A DNA stretch of 64,000 bases from Paraburkholderia piptadeniae (GTDB lineage Bacteria; Pseudomonadota; Gammaproteobacteria; Burkholderiales; Burkholderiaceae): the NCBI RefSeq assembly GCF_900007165.1, contig NZ_CYGY02000010.1, forward strand, positions 62,001 through 126,000. Reading direction: 5' to 3'. The position numbers and the translations under genes were made by a program. Below, one piece after another: positions 26,152-35,415 of the stretch (the stretch's first letter is position 1; every line of letters starts with the position of its first letter). The notes under the pieces are model-generated. The model had not been told where the DNA came from and did no database searches. It saw only the letters and a program-made list of their open reading frames with translations.

Positions 26152-26766
26152 TCAGCCCGCGTGCCCCTGCCGGTGCGGCACCTGCTGCTGGGCCTCGTCG
26201 ACGTGCGGCGGCCGGTTGTGGCCGCGCGGTCCGCGATCGTTGCCGTGATGCTCCGCCACGCGCGCCGCTCCCGGCTGCAGACGATGCCCCGCTGATGCAT
26301 GCCGCGCAGGCGCGCTTTCACGACGATCAGCCCGATGCGGCACACGCATGTCACGATGCGCGACGACCGCGTGGCTCGGCGCGTGACCGCCACGACGAGC
26401 CATCTCGGCGCGCAGATGCTCGCGTCGTCGGAACACTTCAGCGCGACGGTCGCCGTGCGCGTAGAAATGCCGATGACGCCGGCCATCCAGGCCCACCACC
26501 CATAGATACGTGTTGCCGCCGACGAACACCACGTCGCGATCCACGACGCCTGCGATATAAATGTCGCTGGGCGCGGACACGTACACGGGCTGCGCAACGG
26601 GCGCAGGCGCCGGCGCGCGCACGACGACGGCAGGCGGTGGAGCCTGCACCGCGACGACCGCGGGACGCGGCCGTGCAGGCGCGGCGGAGATCTGCTGCTC
26701 GCTCGTGACGCAACCGGCCAGCGCAACAAGTGCAGCGATCGCGGCGACATGTGTTGCCAGCTTCAT
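26152..26766 (-). CDS. Pro/Ala- and His/Arg-rich lipoprotein, unknown function
   Basis: This predicted lipoprotein of 204 residues is not assigned to a family. The lipobox is LVALAGC. A Pro/Ala/Val-rich stretch (about 30-70) is followed by a compact segment (DIYIAGVVDRDVVFVGGNTY) and then a very His/Arg-rich tail that ends in QQQVPHRQGHAG. GGGGAG lies too far from the ATG but at ideal spacing from an in-frame TTG twelve bases upstream, so a TTG start (26778) is possible. It is divergent from the nitroreductase gene. A cell-envelope or metal-binding role is possible, but this is only inference. Confidence 0.65.
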   Translation of the reverse strand: MKLATHVAAIAALVALAGCVTSEQQISAAPARPRPAVVAVQAPPPAVVVRAPAPAPVAQPVYVSAPSDIYIAGVVDRDVVFVGGNTYLWVVGLDGRRHRHFYAHGDRRAEVFRRREHLRAEMARRGGHAPSHAVVAHRDMRVPHRADRRESAPARHASAGHRLQPGAARVAEHHGNDRGPRGHNRPPHVDEAQQQVPHRQGHAG

Positions 26767-26936
26767 CGTATTCAAATGCGGCTCCCCGTTTGTGTTTGCG
26801 TATGTGGTCATCGTGGTTTGGTCGCTGGGTTTTGGTCCAATTAACGGCACCGCCTTACAGAAGCTTTAGCAGGACACGCGGATCCTCGCCTGTATCATCG
26901 GCATATCTCGTTGGCCATGACTCGTGGAGAAAAAGC

Positions 26937-27608
26937 TTGAACGTCAGTGATGCAGTCACCAGCCGCAAATCGGTGCGCCAGTTTCTGCCCAACCCCGTCG
27001 CGCCCGACGTGATCCGCCGCGTGCTCGCCACCGCTGCGCGCTCGCCTTCGGGCGGCAATCTGCAGCCGTGGCATATCCATGTCGTAGGGGGCGACGCGCT
27101 CGCGCGACTCAAGCACATCATGCGCGAGCGCATCGCGGATGCGCCGGGCGGCGAAGAAACGGAGTACCACGTCTATCCGCCGAATCTTCATTCGCCGTAT
27201 CGCGAGCGGCGTTTTGAGGTCGGCGAAGACCTGTATCGCAGCATCGGCATCGCGCGCGAGAACCGGCCTGGACGTCTCGCGCAATTCGCGCGCAATTTCG
27301 CGTTCTTCGATGCGCCGCTTGCGCTCTTCTGCACCGTCGATCGCCGCATGGGACCGCCGCAATGGTCCGATCTCGGCATGTTCATGCAGTCCGTCATGCT
27401 GCTGTTGCGCGAGGAAGGGCTGCATAGCTGCGCACAGGAATGCTGGGCAATGTATCCGAAGACGATCGGCGCGTTTCTCGACTTGCCCGACGAGCGCATG
27501 CTGTTCAGCGGCATGGCAATCGGTTACGAGGATACGGGCGCCGCGATCAACCAATGGCGTGCGCAGCGCACGCCACTCGACGAGTTCACGGAGTTCATCG
27601 GCATCTGA
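26937..27608 (+). CDS. Nitroreductase family protein
   Basis: This FMN-dependent nitroreductase-fold protein has 223 residues. It begins NVSDAVTSRKSVRQFLPNP and carries the FMN-binding stretches TAARSPSGGNLQPWHIHVV and SGMAIGYEDTGAAINQWR. The start is TTG, because GGAGA lies 7 nt before it and the sequence after it is the family N-terminus; there is no ATG nearby. Such enzymes reduce nitro or quinone compounds with NAD(P)H. The true substrate is unknown. The gene is divergent from the lipoprotein gene. Confidence 0.88.
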   Translation: MNVSDAVTSRKSVRQFLPNPVAPDVIRRVLATAARSPSGGNLQPWHIHVVGGDALARLKHIMRERIADAPGGEETEYHVYPPNLHSPYRERRFEVGEDLYRSIGIARENRPGRLAQFARNFAFFDAPLALFCTVDRRMGPPQWSDLGMFMQSVMLLLREEGLHSCAQECWAMYPKTIGAFLDLPDERMLFSGMAIGYEDTGAAINQWRAQRTPLDEFTEFIGI

Positions 27609-27656
27609 CACGCCTGCCGTCGCGTCGCGCCCATTGATGCGAGAATGGTTGCTTCG

Positions 27657-28169
27657 ATGAAGCAGACGCGAGTGCATCCGATGTTCGAAGCCACCATCAA
27701 TACCGCGCTGCCCAAGGCCGAGTTCTATCGCGAACTGGCCTCGCAGGCGCGCTCGCTCCTTGAGGGCGAATCGAATCAGATCGCCAATGCGGCGAATCTG
27801 TCAGCACTGATTTTTCACAGCCTGCCGCAACTGAACTGGGCGGGCTTTTATTTCGCCATCGACGGCGAGCTCGTGGTCGGCCCGTTTCAGGGCAAGCCTG
27901 CCTGCGTGCGCATTCCGATGGGCCGCGGCGTGTGCGGCCACGCGGCGCAGACGCAACAAACGCAAGTCGTGCCGGATGTCGACGCGTTCCCCGGGCATAT
28001 CGCGTGCGACTCGGCCTCGCGTTCGGAGATCGTGATTCCGCTGCAAAAGGCGAATGGCGAACTGGTCGGCGTGCTTGATATCGACAGCCCCGTGCTTGCG
28101 CGCTTCGACGACGATGACCGGCGCGGACTCGAAGAGGTCGCGCGCATTTTCGTCGCGTCGCTTGAGTGA
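27657..28169 (+). CDS. Free-methionine-(R)-sulfoxide reductase (GAF type)
   Basis: This GAF-domain protein of 170 residues matches fRMsr (YebR/MsrC), which reduces free Met-R-sulfoxide with thioredoxin. The three functional cysteines are present at 83, 93 and 117, in PACVRIPMG, GVCGHAA and HIACDSASRSEIV. These correspond to Cys84, Cys94 and Cys118 in E. coli, which supports the start chosen here; an ATG at 27681 is also possible. It follows the nitroreductase after 48 bp and may be co-transcribed. Its role would be repair of oxidised methionine. Confidence 0.88.
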   Translation: MKQTRVHPMFEATINTALPKAEFYRELASQARSLLEGESNQIANAANLSALIFHSLPQLNWAGFYFAIDGELVVGPFQGKPACVRIPMGRGVCGHAAQTQQTQVVPDVDAFPGHIACDSASRSEIVIPLQKANGELVGVLDIDSPVLARFDDDDRRGLEEVARIFVASLE

Positions 28170-28198
28170 CCTAAGCGCGCGTCGGCTCTTTGGTGCGG

Positions 28199-28232
28199 CC
28201 CCGAAGATCGGCCTCGCAGCCGACCTTCGGGG
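28199..28232. terminator. Stem-loop between fRMsr and catalase genes
   Basis: A 14-bp stem (one mismatch) with a 6-nt loop, CTCGCA, lies between the convergent fRMsr and catalase genes. There is no T run on either side, so factor-independent termination is doubtful. It may be a bidirectional or Rho-assisted end signal. Confidence 0.4.
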
Positions 28233-28312
28233 AGCGCTCAGGCTAAACGCTACCTTGCATCGCCACATCACGTGCGCTGCGCGGTGCTCATCTTATAGCG
28301 GCTCATAGTGGC

Positions 28313-29776
28313 TCACACCGCGCGATTCGGCGTAGCGCTGCTTTTTTTGATCGACTCAAGCGCTGCCGTAACGCCTTTTCCATAAGCTGGATCGGCCTTC
28401 GTACAATGCTCGATGTGCAGCTTCTGGATCGGCTCCGAAACGCCCGCGAGCGAGCGCGCTGTATTGTCGAACAGCGCCTGCTTCTGCTCAGCACTCATCA
28501 GCCGGAACAGCGCGCCCGGTTGCGAGTAGTAGTCTTCGTCGACGCGATGATTCCAGTGATCCGCAGCGCCTTCGATCGACAACGGCGGCTCGCTGAAATC
28601 CGGCTGATCGAGCCATTCGCCGCGCGTGTTCGGGTTATACGGCGTGGCGCCGCCCATGTTGCCGTCCACGCGCATGAAGCCGTCGCGGTGATAGCTGTGC
28701 ACCGGGCACCTCGGCGCATTCACGGGAATCAGGCTGTGATTCACGCCGAGGCGATAGCGCTGCGCGTCGCCGTATGAGAAGAGCCGGCCTTGCAGCATCT
28801 TGTCGGGCGAGAAGCTGATACCCGGCACGATGTTGGCCGGATTGAACGCGGACTGCTCGACATCCGCGAAATGATTCTCCGCGTTACGATTCAATTCCAT
28901 CACGCCGACTTCGATCAGCGGATAGTCTTTTTTCGGCCACACCTTCGTCAGATCGAACGGGTTGTACGGGCACTTCGACGCGTCCTTCTCCGGCATCACT
29001 TGCACGTACATCGTCCACTTCGGGAATTCCTTGCGCTCGATCGCTTCGTACAGGTCGCGATGCGAGCTCTCGCGATCGGCGCCGACAAGCGCGGCCGCTT
29101 CCGCATCGGTCAGATTCTGGATGCCCTGCTGCGTCTGGAGATGGAACTTCACCCAGTAGCGCTCTTTCGCCGTGTTGATAAAGCTGAACGTGTGGCTGCC
29201 GAAGCCATGCATATGACGGAACGACTTCGGAATGCCGCGATCGCTCATCACGATGGTCACCTGGTGCAGTGCTTCGGGCAGTTGCGTCCAGAAGTCCCAG
29301 TTGTTTTCCGCGCTGCGCAAGCCCGTGCGCGGATCGCGCTTGACCGCGTGATTCAGGTCGGGGAATTTCAGCGGATCGCGCAGAAAGAACACAGGCGTAT
29401 TGTTGCCGACGAGATCCCAGTTGCCTTCCTCCGTATAGAACTTGATCGCGAAGCCGCGAATGTCGCGCTCGGCATCGGCGGCGCCACGCTCGCCCGCGAC
29501 CGTCGAGAAGCGCACGAACAGTTCCGTCTTCTTGCCGACTGCGGAGAAGATCTTCGCCCGCGTGTACTTCGTGATGTCGTGCGTGACAGTAAACGTGCCA
29601 AATGCGCCCGAACCTTTCGCGTGCATCCGGCGCTCGGGAATCACTTCGCGGTCGAAGTGCGCGAGCTTTTCGAGGAACCACACGTCCTGCAATAACGCCG
29701 GGCCACGCGCACCCGCCGTCTGAATGTTCTGGTTGTCTACTACAGGTGCGCCAAAGGCAGTAGTCAGCTTGTTCAC
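28313..29776 (-). CDS. Monofunctional haem catalase
   Basis: This is a small-subunit haem catalase of 487 residues that breaks down hydrogen peroxide. The catalytic His52 is in [12 protein letters not shown], the Asn125 in [10 protein letters not shown], and the haem-ligating Tyr near 335 is in [14 protein letters not shown]. The start is GTG at 29776, preceded by GGAGGGG at proper spacing. A longer open frame to 29902 would add unrelated residues and is rejected. Upstream is a long, AT-richer region with dyads that may hold the oxidative-stress promoter. It is a single gene. Confidence 0.95.
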   Translation of the reverse strand: MNKLTTAFGAPVVDNQNIQTAGARGPALLQDVWFLEKLAHFDREVIPERRMHAKGSGAFGTFTVTHDITKYTRAKIFSAVGKKTELFVRFSTVAGERGAADAERDIRGFAIKFYTEEGNWDLVGNNTPVFFLRDPLKFPDLNHAVKRDPRTGLRSAENNWDFWTQLPEALHQVTIVMSDRGIPKSFRHMHGFGSHTFSFINTAKERYWVKFHLQTQQGIQNLTDAEAAALVGADRESSHRDLYEAIERKEFPKWTMYVQVMPEKDASKCPYNPFDLTKVWPKKDYPLIEVGVMELNRNAENHFADVEQSAFNPANIVPGISFSPDKMLQGRLFSYGDAQRYRLGVNHSLIPVNAPRCPVHSYHRDGFMRVDGNMGGATPYNPNTRGEWLDQPDFSEPPLSIEGAADHWNHRVDEDYYSQPGALFRLMSAEQKQALFDNTARSLAGVSEPIQKLHIEHCTKADPAYGKGVTAALESIKKSSATPNRAV

Positions 29777-30215
29777 GTTCAGCCCCTCCAACACTAATAA
29801 GAAAGTCCGGCGGACCTTCTGCCGGAGCGTACAGTGGGTCTTACATGGGCAGCGGGCAACTGCGCCGTTGCTTCCAAAGGCGAAATCCGGACGGCATGCC
29901 AATGCAATGCTGTCGGTGTTACGTCGGGATTAAAGTCGCGTGGTGCTCGACACACGCGACCCGGATGCTCCGGCGTTGATCTTAGCGCCATTCGGATCGG
30001 CGAGTAGATAAGGGCGACTATTACTCGCGCTGCAACGCATGACAAAAGAATGACACTCAACGCGCGGCGCATCCCTTTTCTATTGGTTTTTGGAATTCGA
30101 TTAAAAATTTAAGTTAGCACTCGCTTTATTGTCCTTGTCATATACATACCAGCTCGCCGAGCAATGACAGATAACTAACCGACACGACGCAGAACAAGAC
30201 CCGGAAGACGACTCG
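29777..30215. other. Divergent promoter region of catalase and RpiR genes
   Basis: These 439 bp are AT-richer than the flanks. GTCCG-G-CGGAC at 29805-29815 is a short palindrome close to the catalase start. CGAGTA (30001-30006) and TACTCG (30022-30027) form a wider dyad that contains GATAA, 6 nt, CTATT, close to but one base short of OxyR half-site spacing. TTGTCAT and ATGACAG near 30135-30170 form a loose dyad before the RpiR gene. No gene is called. Confidence 0.45.
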
Positions 30216-31106
30216 ATGTCCACCGCGTTCGCCCACACAGTCGAAGCGAGTTTCGCGACGCTCACGCCCACGGCCAAGCGTATCGCCAGTTATATGCTGG
30301 CGAACCTGGAGCGCCTTGGCCTCGAGACGGCGGACCAGATCGCGCAGCAGACGGGCACAAGCGGCATTTCGGTCGGACGCTTTCTGCGCAGCGTCGGCTA
30401 TCGCAATCTCGACGACCTGAAGCGCGAATTGCGCGGCGCACAAGCGCGACCGTGGTTCATCACCGACCGGCTCGACGCGTGGCGCAGCGAGCGCCACCAC
30501 GGCAACGCAAACAACAATATCAGCGACGACGCCACGCGCGACACCGCTCTCGCCCGTTCGCTCGATCTCGAAGTCGATGCAATCCGCTACGTGTACCAGC
30601 TTGCGCAAGCCGAAACATTTGCGCGCGTCGCGCAGCGCATCGCCACGGCCGATGCCGTCTTTATTCTCGGCATTCAATCGACGCGCGGCATTGCGAACGC
30701 GTTCTACAGCTACCTCGAATATCTGCGGCCGCGCGTGTTCTACTCCGACGGCATGTCGGGTTCGTATGTCGATTCGCTGAATTCGGAATTCGCATCGCCC
30801 TATCTGATCGTCACGGACACGCGCGCGTATTCGCGCATCGCACGCCGGTATTGCGAAGCGGCCGCGCGGCGCGAATTGCCATTTGCGCTCGTCACCGATC
30901 TGTATTGTCCGTGGGCGCGCGACTTTCCCTCCGATCTGTTGCAGGTGAAGACGGATGTCGGCCAGTTCTGGGACTCGCTCGCGCCGCTCACCTGCCTCTT
31001 CAATCTGCTGATTACGTCGATCGTCGAACGGCTGGGTCCAGCCATCGACGAACGCGTCGCGCGCAACCGCGAGTTGCAGCGCGAGCTCGATCAATTCGAC
31101 CTTTGA
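30216..31106 (+). CDS. MurR/RpiR-family regulator (HTH_6 + SIS)
   Basis: This regulator has 296 residues. The N-terminal RpiR-type HTH (about 1-80) includes TPTAKRIASYMLANL and AQQTGTSGISVGRFLRSVGY. A SIS domain (about 130-265) that would bind a sugar phosphate follows, with FILGIQSTRGIANAFYSYL and VTDTRAYSRIARRYCEA. MurR-type members respond to N-acetylmuramic-acid phosphate. It lies 5 bp upstream of ddpX and so probably heads and controls the dipeptide operon. The link to cell-wall recycling is inferred from context. Confidence 0.9.
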   Translation: MSTAFAHTVEASFATLTPTAKRIASYMLANLERLGLETADQIAQQTGTSGISVGRFLRSVGYRNLDDLKRELRGAQARPWFITDRLDAWRSERHHGNANNNISDDATRDTALARSLDLEVDAIRYVYQLAQAETFARVAQRIATADAVFILGIQSTRGIANAFYSYLEYLRPRVFYSDGMSGSYVDSLNSEFASPYLIVTDTRAYSRIARRYCEAAARRELPFALVTDLYCPWARDFPSDLLQVKTDVGQFWDSLAPLTCLFNLLITSIVERLGPAIDERVARNRELQRELDQFDL

Positions 31107-31111
31107 CTCTC

Positions 31112-31678
31112 ATGACCGACAAACCTCAACTGATTCATATCACGCAGGAAACACACGGCGTCAACATCGACCTCGTTTATGCGACCGACCGCAATTTCAC
31201 CGGCAAGGCCATCTATAAACAAGCGCACTGCCTGCTGCTTCCACCCGCCGAAGCGGGCTTGCGCAAGGCCGTCGAACTCGCCGCGACCATCGGCATGAAG
31301 CTGCACATTTTCGATGCTTACCGTCCGCCGCAAGCGCAACAGGTGCTATGGGACTTTCTTCCCGATCCGACCTATATCGCCGAGCTTGGCCGCGGCTCGA
31401 ACCATAGCCGCGGCACCGCGCTCGATCTGACCTTGCTCGACAGCGACGGCGAGCCCCTCGACATGGGCACGGGCTTCGACGCGATGGTCAAGGAGTCAGA
31501 GCATTTCCATCAGGGCCTGCCGCAGCACGTGCAGCGTAATCGGCTGTTGTTGCTCGGCATCATGCATGCGGCCGGCTTCACGCATATCCCGAGCGAGTGG
31601 TGGCATTACGAATTGCCGGGTTCGCGCGCGCTGCCCGTGATCGACAACAGCGAAAGCGGCCCTTTGAAATTGATGTAA
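31112..31678 (+). CDS. ddpX: D-alanyl-D-alanine dipeptidase (VanX/DdpX family)
   Basis: This zinc-dependent dipeptidase of 188 residues cleaves D-Ala-D-Ala. The metal-binding and catalytic motifs of VanX are present: SNHSRGTALDLTL (the SxHxxGxAxD element), and EWWHYE with the catalytic Glu and the third zinc His. The central Arg in FDAYRPPQAQ matches the VanX Arg. It is cytoplasmic, with no signal peptide. In E. coli, ddpX heads ddpXABCDF and gives carbon from peptidoglycan turnover; the same gene order is seen here. It does not confer vancomycin resistance on its own. Confidence 0.93.
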   Translation: MTDKPQLIHITQETHGVNIDLVYATDRNFTGKAIYKQAHCLLLPPAEAGLRKAVELAATIGMKLHIFDAYRPPQAQQVLWDFLPDPTYIAELGRGSNHSRGTALDLTLLDSDGEPLDMGTGFDAMVKESEHFHQGLPQHVQRNRLLLLGIMHAAGFTHIPSEWWHYELPGSRALPVIDNSESGPLKLM

Positions 31679-31740
31679 TCGCGTTGGTGCTGTCCGTTAG
31701 CAGGTCTCTCACCGCACTTTCCTCTCGATACGGAGCGAGT

Positions 31741-33348
31741 ATGAATCTGGTTTTGCGCAATGCGCTGGCGGCAGTCGCGGTCGTATCCGCGCTGACGCTT
31801 ACGATGACGACAACAAGCACCGCATTTGCGGCGACACCGAAAGACATGCTGGTGATCGCCACCACGCTCGACGAATTCTCGACGCTCGATCCGGGCGAAG
31901 TCTACGAGCTGGTGCCCGAGGAATACGTCGCGAATACGTATGACCGTCTGGTGCGCGTCGATCTGAAAGACCCATCGAAATTCAACGGCGACGTTGCGCA
32001 ATCGTGGACGGTCAGCCCCGACGGCCTAACCTTCACGTTCAAGATTCGCCCCGGCCTCAAGTTCCACTCGGGCAATCCGCTGACAGCCGACGACATCGCG
32101 TGGTCGATCCAGCGCTGCGTGCTGCTCGACAAGGGCGCGGCCGCCGTGCTGCAAGGCATCGGCCTGACGAAAGACAACGCGCTGCAAAACGTGAAGAAGA
32201 TCGACGACACCACGGTCAGCATCACGACCGACCAGAAATACGCGCCTACGTTCGTGCTGAACGTGCTGGGCGCCTGGCCTGCATCGGTCGTCGACAAGAA
32301 GCTGTTGATGTCGCATCAGAAGGGCAACGACTTCGGCAATGAATGGCTGCGCACGAACGAAGCCGGCTCCGGCGCGTACAAGCTCGTCAAATGGACGGCG
32401 AACGACAGCATCATCCTGCAGAAATACGACGGCTACCGCGTGCCGCTCGCGATGAAGCGGATCGTGATGCGCCACGTGCCCGAAGCGTCCAGCCAGCGCC
32501 TGCTGCTCGAAAACGGCGACGCGGATGTCGCGCGCAATCTGAGTCCCGACGATCTCGCCACGCTCACGAAAGCGAACAAGGTTCAGGTGATGTCGGTGCC
32601 GCAAGCGACGCTGCTCTATCTCGGCCTCAATGTGAAGAACGCAAATCTCGCGAAGCCGGAAGTGCAGGAAGCGATGAAGTGGCTGATCGACTACGACGGC
32701 ATTCAGAAGAACGTGACGAAGAGCACGTTCAAGGTTCATCAGACGTTCCTGCCCGAAGGCTTTCTTGGCGCGTTGAATACCAATCCGTACCACCAGGACG
32801 TCGCGAAGGCCAAGGCGCTACTCGCGAAAGCGGGCTTGCCGAACGGCTTCAACATGACGATGGACGTGCGCAGTGCTTACCCGTACAACGAAATCGCGCA
32901 AGCGGTGCAGGCGAATCTCGCGCAAGGCGGCATCAAGGTCGAGATCATTCCGGGCGACAACAAACAGACCCTCGCGAAGTATCGCGCGCGCCAGCACGAT
33001 ATCTATATCGGCGAATGGTCGGCGGATTACATCGACCCGCACAGCAACGCCCAAGGCTATGCGTGGAACCCGGACAACTCCGACAAGTCCTCGTACAAGA
33101 TGCTCGCGTGGCGCAATTCGTGGGACATTCCCGATCTGACGAAAGAGACTAACGCGGCGCTCGCCGAATCGTCGACGACGAAGCGCGCGCAGCTCTATCA
33201 AACGATGCAGAAGGAAATGCTCGCGAAATCGCCGTTCGTCATCATGTTCCAGCAGGTATCGCAGGTGGCGATGCGTCCGGGCGTATCGGGTCTCGAAGTC
33301 GGTCCGATCAACGACCTCGTGTCGTATCTGCATGTGAAGAAGCAGTAA
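31741..33348 (+). CDS. ddpA: Dipeptide ABC transporter substrate-binding protein
   Basis: This is the periplasmic solute-binding protein of a dipeptide or oligopeptide ABC importer (family 5), 535 residues. The signal peptide covers about 1-29 (LRNALAAVAVVSALTLT). Family marks are the hallmark WTVSPDGLTFTFKIRPGLKFHSG near the N-terminus and the mid-domain FLPEGFLGALNTNPY. Its likely ligand is D-Ala-D-Ala or a related dipeptide, on the basis of ddpX next door. It starts 62 bp after ddpX and is followed by the two permease genes. Confidence 0.92.
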   Translation: MNLVLRNALAAVAVVSALTLTMTTTSTAFAATPKDMLVIATTLDEFSTLDPGEVYELVPEEYVANTYDRLVRVDLKDPSKFNGDVAQSWTVSPDGLTFTFKIRPGLKFHSGNPLTADDIAWSIQRCVLLDKGAAAVLQGIGLTKDNALQNVKKIDDTTVSITTDQKYAPTFVLNVLGAWPASVVDKKLLMSHQKGNDFGNEWLRTNEAGSGAYKLVKWTANDSIILQKYDGYRVPLAMKRIVMRHVPEASSQRLLLENGDADVARNLSPDDLATLTKANKVQVMSVPQATLLYLGLNVKNANLAKPEVQEAMKWLIDYDGIQKNVTKSTFKVHQTFLPEGFLGALNTNPYHQDVAKAKALLAKAGLPNGFNMTMDVRSAYPYNEIAQAVQANLAQGGIKVEIIPGDNKQTLAKYRARQHDIYIGEWSADYIDPHSNAQGYAWNPDNSDKSSYKMLAWRNSWDIPDLTKETNAALAESSTTKRAQLYQTMQKEMLAKSPFVIMFQQVSQVAMRPGVSGLEVGPINDLVSYLHVKKQ

Positions 33349-33370
33349 GCGCACGCGACTCTCCAGGCAC

Positions 33371-34441
33371 ATGTCGACTACGCTCACTCCGATCGATCGC
33401 ATTCGCGCTGCGTCCGCGCGCAGCGCGAGCGTGCGCTGGACGCTGCGCGTGCTGCGCTGGGCGCTCACGCTCGCCGTCACGTTCACGGGCCTGCTCGCCG
33501 TGACCTTCGTGATCGGCCGCAAGGTGCCGATCGACCCTGTGCTCGCGATACTCGGCGATCGCGCGTCGGCGAGCGCGTATGCGGCGGCGCGCATCCAGCT
33601 TGGGCTCGACAAGCCGCTCGCCGAGCAGTTCTTCATCTACGTGCGCGCGGTGCTGCACGGCGATCTGGGCGTATCGCTGCTGACGGCGAACCCGGTGATC
33701 GACGACATCAAGCGCGTGTTTCCCGCGACGCTGGAACTCGCGACGCTGTCGACGATCATCGGCGTACTGGTCGGCGTGCCGCTCGGCGTGATTGCCGCTA
33801 CGCGGCACAATCGCTGGATCGATCACGTCGCGCGTTTCATCGGCCTGATCGGCAGTTCCGTGCCCGTGTTCTGGCTCGGGCTGATGGGGCTGCTGCTCTT
33901 CTATGCGAAGCTGCATTGGGTGTCGGGACCGGGACGAATCGATCCCGTGTTCGACGGCATGGTCGACACGCACACGGGCAGCCTGCTGATCGATTCGCTG
34001 ATCGCGGGCGAATGGGATGTGTTCTTCAATGCGCTGTCGCACATCGCATTGCCCGCCGCGATCCTGGGCTACTACTCCGTCGCCTATCTGAGCCGGATGA
34101 CGCGCTCGTTCATGCTCGACCAGTTGAACCAGGAGTACATCACGACGGCGCGCGCGAAAGGCCTGTCCGAGCGGCGCGTGGTGTGGGTGCATGCGTTCGG
34201 CAATATCGCGGTGCCGCTGCTGACAGTGATCGCTCTGTCATACAGCTTTTTGCTCGAAGGCTCGGTGCTGACCGAAATCGTATTCGCGTGGCCCGGCATC
34301 GGTTCGTATCTGACGGGCGCCCTGCTCAATGCCGACATGAATGCCGTGCTCGGCAGTACGCTCGTGATCGGCATCACATTCATTGCGTTGAACCTGCTGA
34401 CGGATGCGCTCTATCGCGTGTTCGATCCGCGCGCCCGCTGA
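33371..34441 (+). CDS. ddpB: Dipeptide ABC transporter permease, DppB type
   Basis: This is a six-helix inner-membrane permease of 356 residues, BPD_transp_1 type. The conserved EAA loop that contacts the ATPases reads YITTARAKGLSERRVVWVHA. The length is slightly above the family norm because of a long N-terminal Ala/Arg-rich tail; the start at 33371 may be a few residues early. It pairs with the next gene to form the transmembrane channel of the ddp importer. Confidence 0.92.
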   Translation: MSTTLTPIDRIRAASARSASVRWTLRVLRWALTLAVTFTGLLAVTFVIGRKVPIDPVLAILGDRASASAYAAARIQLGLDKPLAEQFFIYVRAVLHGDLGVSLLTANPVIDDIKRVFPATLELATLSTIIGVLVGVPLGVIAATRHNRWIDHVARFIGLIGSSVPVFWLGLMGLLLFYAKLHWVSGPGRIDPVFDGMVDTHTGSLLIDSLIAGEWDVFFNALSHIALPAAILGYYSVAYLSRMTRSFMLDQLNQEYITTARAKGLSERRVVWVHAFGNIAVPLLTVIALSYSFLLEGSVLTEIVFAWPGIGSYLTGALLNADMNAVLGSTLVIGITFIALNLLTDALYRVFDPRAR

Positions 34442-34499
34442 TGCAACGGAGAACTTCTACGTGCGTCCCACTGTTGACCGCTCGAAGCAGGACTGGCCG

Positions 34500-35414
34500 A
34501 TGAACGCGTCGCGCCCGACGCTCAGAGCATGGCTGCTGACCGATACGCCCGCTTCGCGCAGACAGGCGGCGCTCGGTCTCGCGTATCGGCGCTGGCGGCG
34601 CTTCGCGGGCAATCCGCTGTCGGTATTCGGCCTGTCGATCCTCGCGCTGCTCGTGATCGTCGCGATCATCGGACCGTGGATCGCGCCGCATGATCCCCTC
34701 AGGCAGATATTGTCGGATCGCCTGCTGCCACCCGGTTCGGCCTCTCACTGGCTCGGCACCGATCAACTCGGCCGCGACATTCTCTCGCGCGTGATCTATG
34801 GATCGCGGCTCACGCTGTCGATTGCAATTCTCGTCGTCGTGGTCGTCGTGCCGATCGGTTTGATGATCGGCACAACGGCGGGCTTCTTCGGCGGCTGGGT
34901 GGATAACGTGCTGATGCGCGTGACTGACATTGCGCTCGCGTTTCCGAAGATCGTGCTCGCGCTCGCTTTTGCAGCAGCACTCGGCCCGGGCGTGTTCAAT
35001 GCGGTGATCGCAATTTCGATTACCGCGTGGCCCGCCTACGCGCGTCTCGCGCGCGCCGAAACGTTGAGGCTCGTGCAAGCCGACTTCATTCACGTTGCGC
35101 GCCTGCAAGGCGCCTCGAATCTGCGCATTCTGCTGCGCTATATCGTGCCGCTGTGTTCGTCGTCGGTGATCGTGCGCGCTACGCTCGACATGGCGGGCAT
35201 CATTCTGACCGTCGCGGGTCTTGGCTTTCTGGGGCTCGGCGCACAACCGCCCAGTCCCGAATGGGGCTTCATGGTCGCGTCGGGCCGCAACGTGCTGCTC
35301 GACGCATGGTGGGTCGCGACGATACCGGGTTTTGCAATCCTGCTCGTGAGCCTCGCATTCAATCTGCTCGGTGACGGGCTGCGCGACGTTTTCGATCCGC
35401 GTCATGGAGACTGA
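34500..35414 (+). CDS. ddpC: Dipeptide ABC transporter permease, DppC type
   Basis: This is the second permease of the importer, with 304 residues. It has the DppC N-terminal segment and first helix (FGLSILALLVIVAIIGPWIAP) and the EAA loop (DFIHVARLQGASNLRILLRY). The ATG at 34500 follows AGGA. A GTG at 34461 preceded by CGGAGA is a reasonable alternative that adds 13 residues. It lies 58 bp after ddpB. Its stop is followed at once by the ddpD start. Confidence 0.9.
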   Translation: MNASRPTLRAWLLTDTPASRRQAALGLAYRRWRRFAGNPLSVFGLSILALLVIVAIIGPWIAPHDPLRQILSDRLLPPGSASHWLGTDQLGRDILSRVIYGSRLTLSIAILVVVVVVPIGLMIGTTAGFFGGWVDNVLMRVTDIALAFPKIVLALAFAAALGPGVFNAVIAISITAWPAYARLARAETLRLVQADFIHVARLQGASNLRILLRYIVPLCSSSVIVRATLDMAGIILTVAGLGFLGLGAQPPSPEWGFMVASGRNVLLDAWWVATIPGFAILLVSLAFNLLGDGLRDVFDPRHGD

Positions 35415-35415
35415 C

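Noticed and set aside
29777..29902. Longer N-terminus for the catalase
   Set aside because: The extra residues do not match catalases. GTG at 29776 has a strong GGAGGGG before it and gives the usual length.
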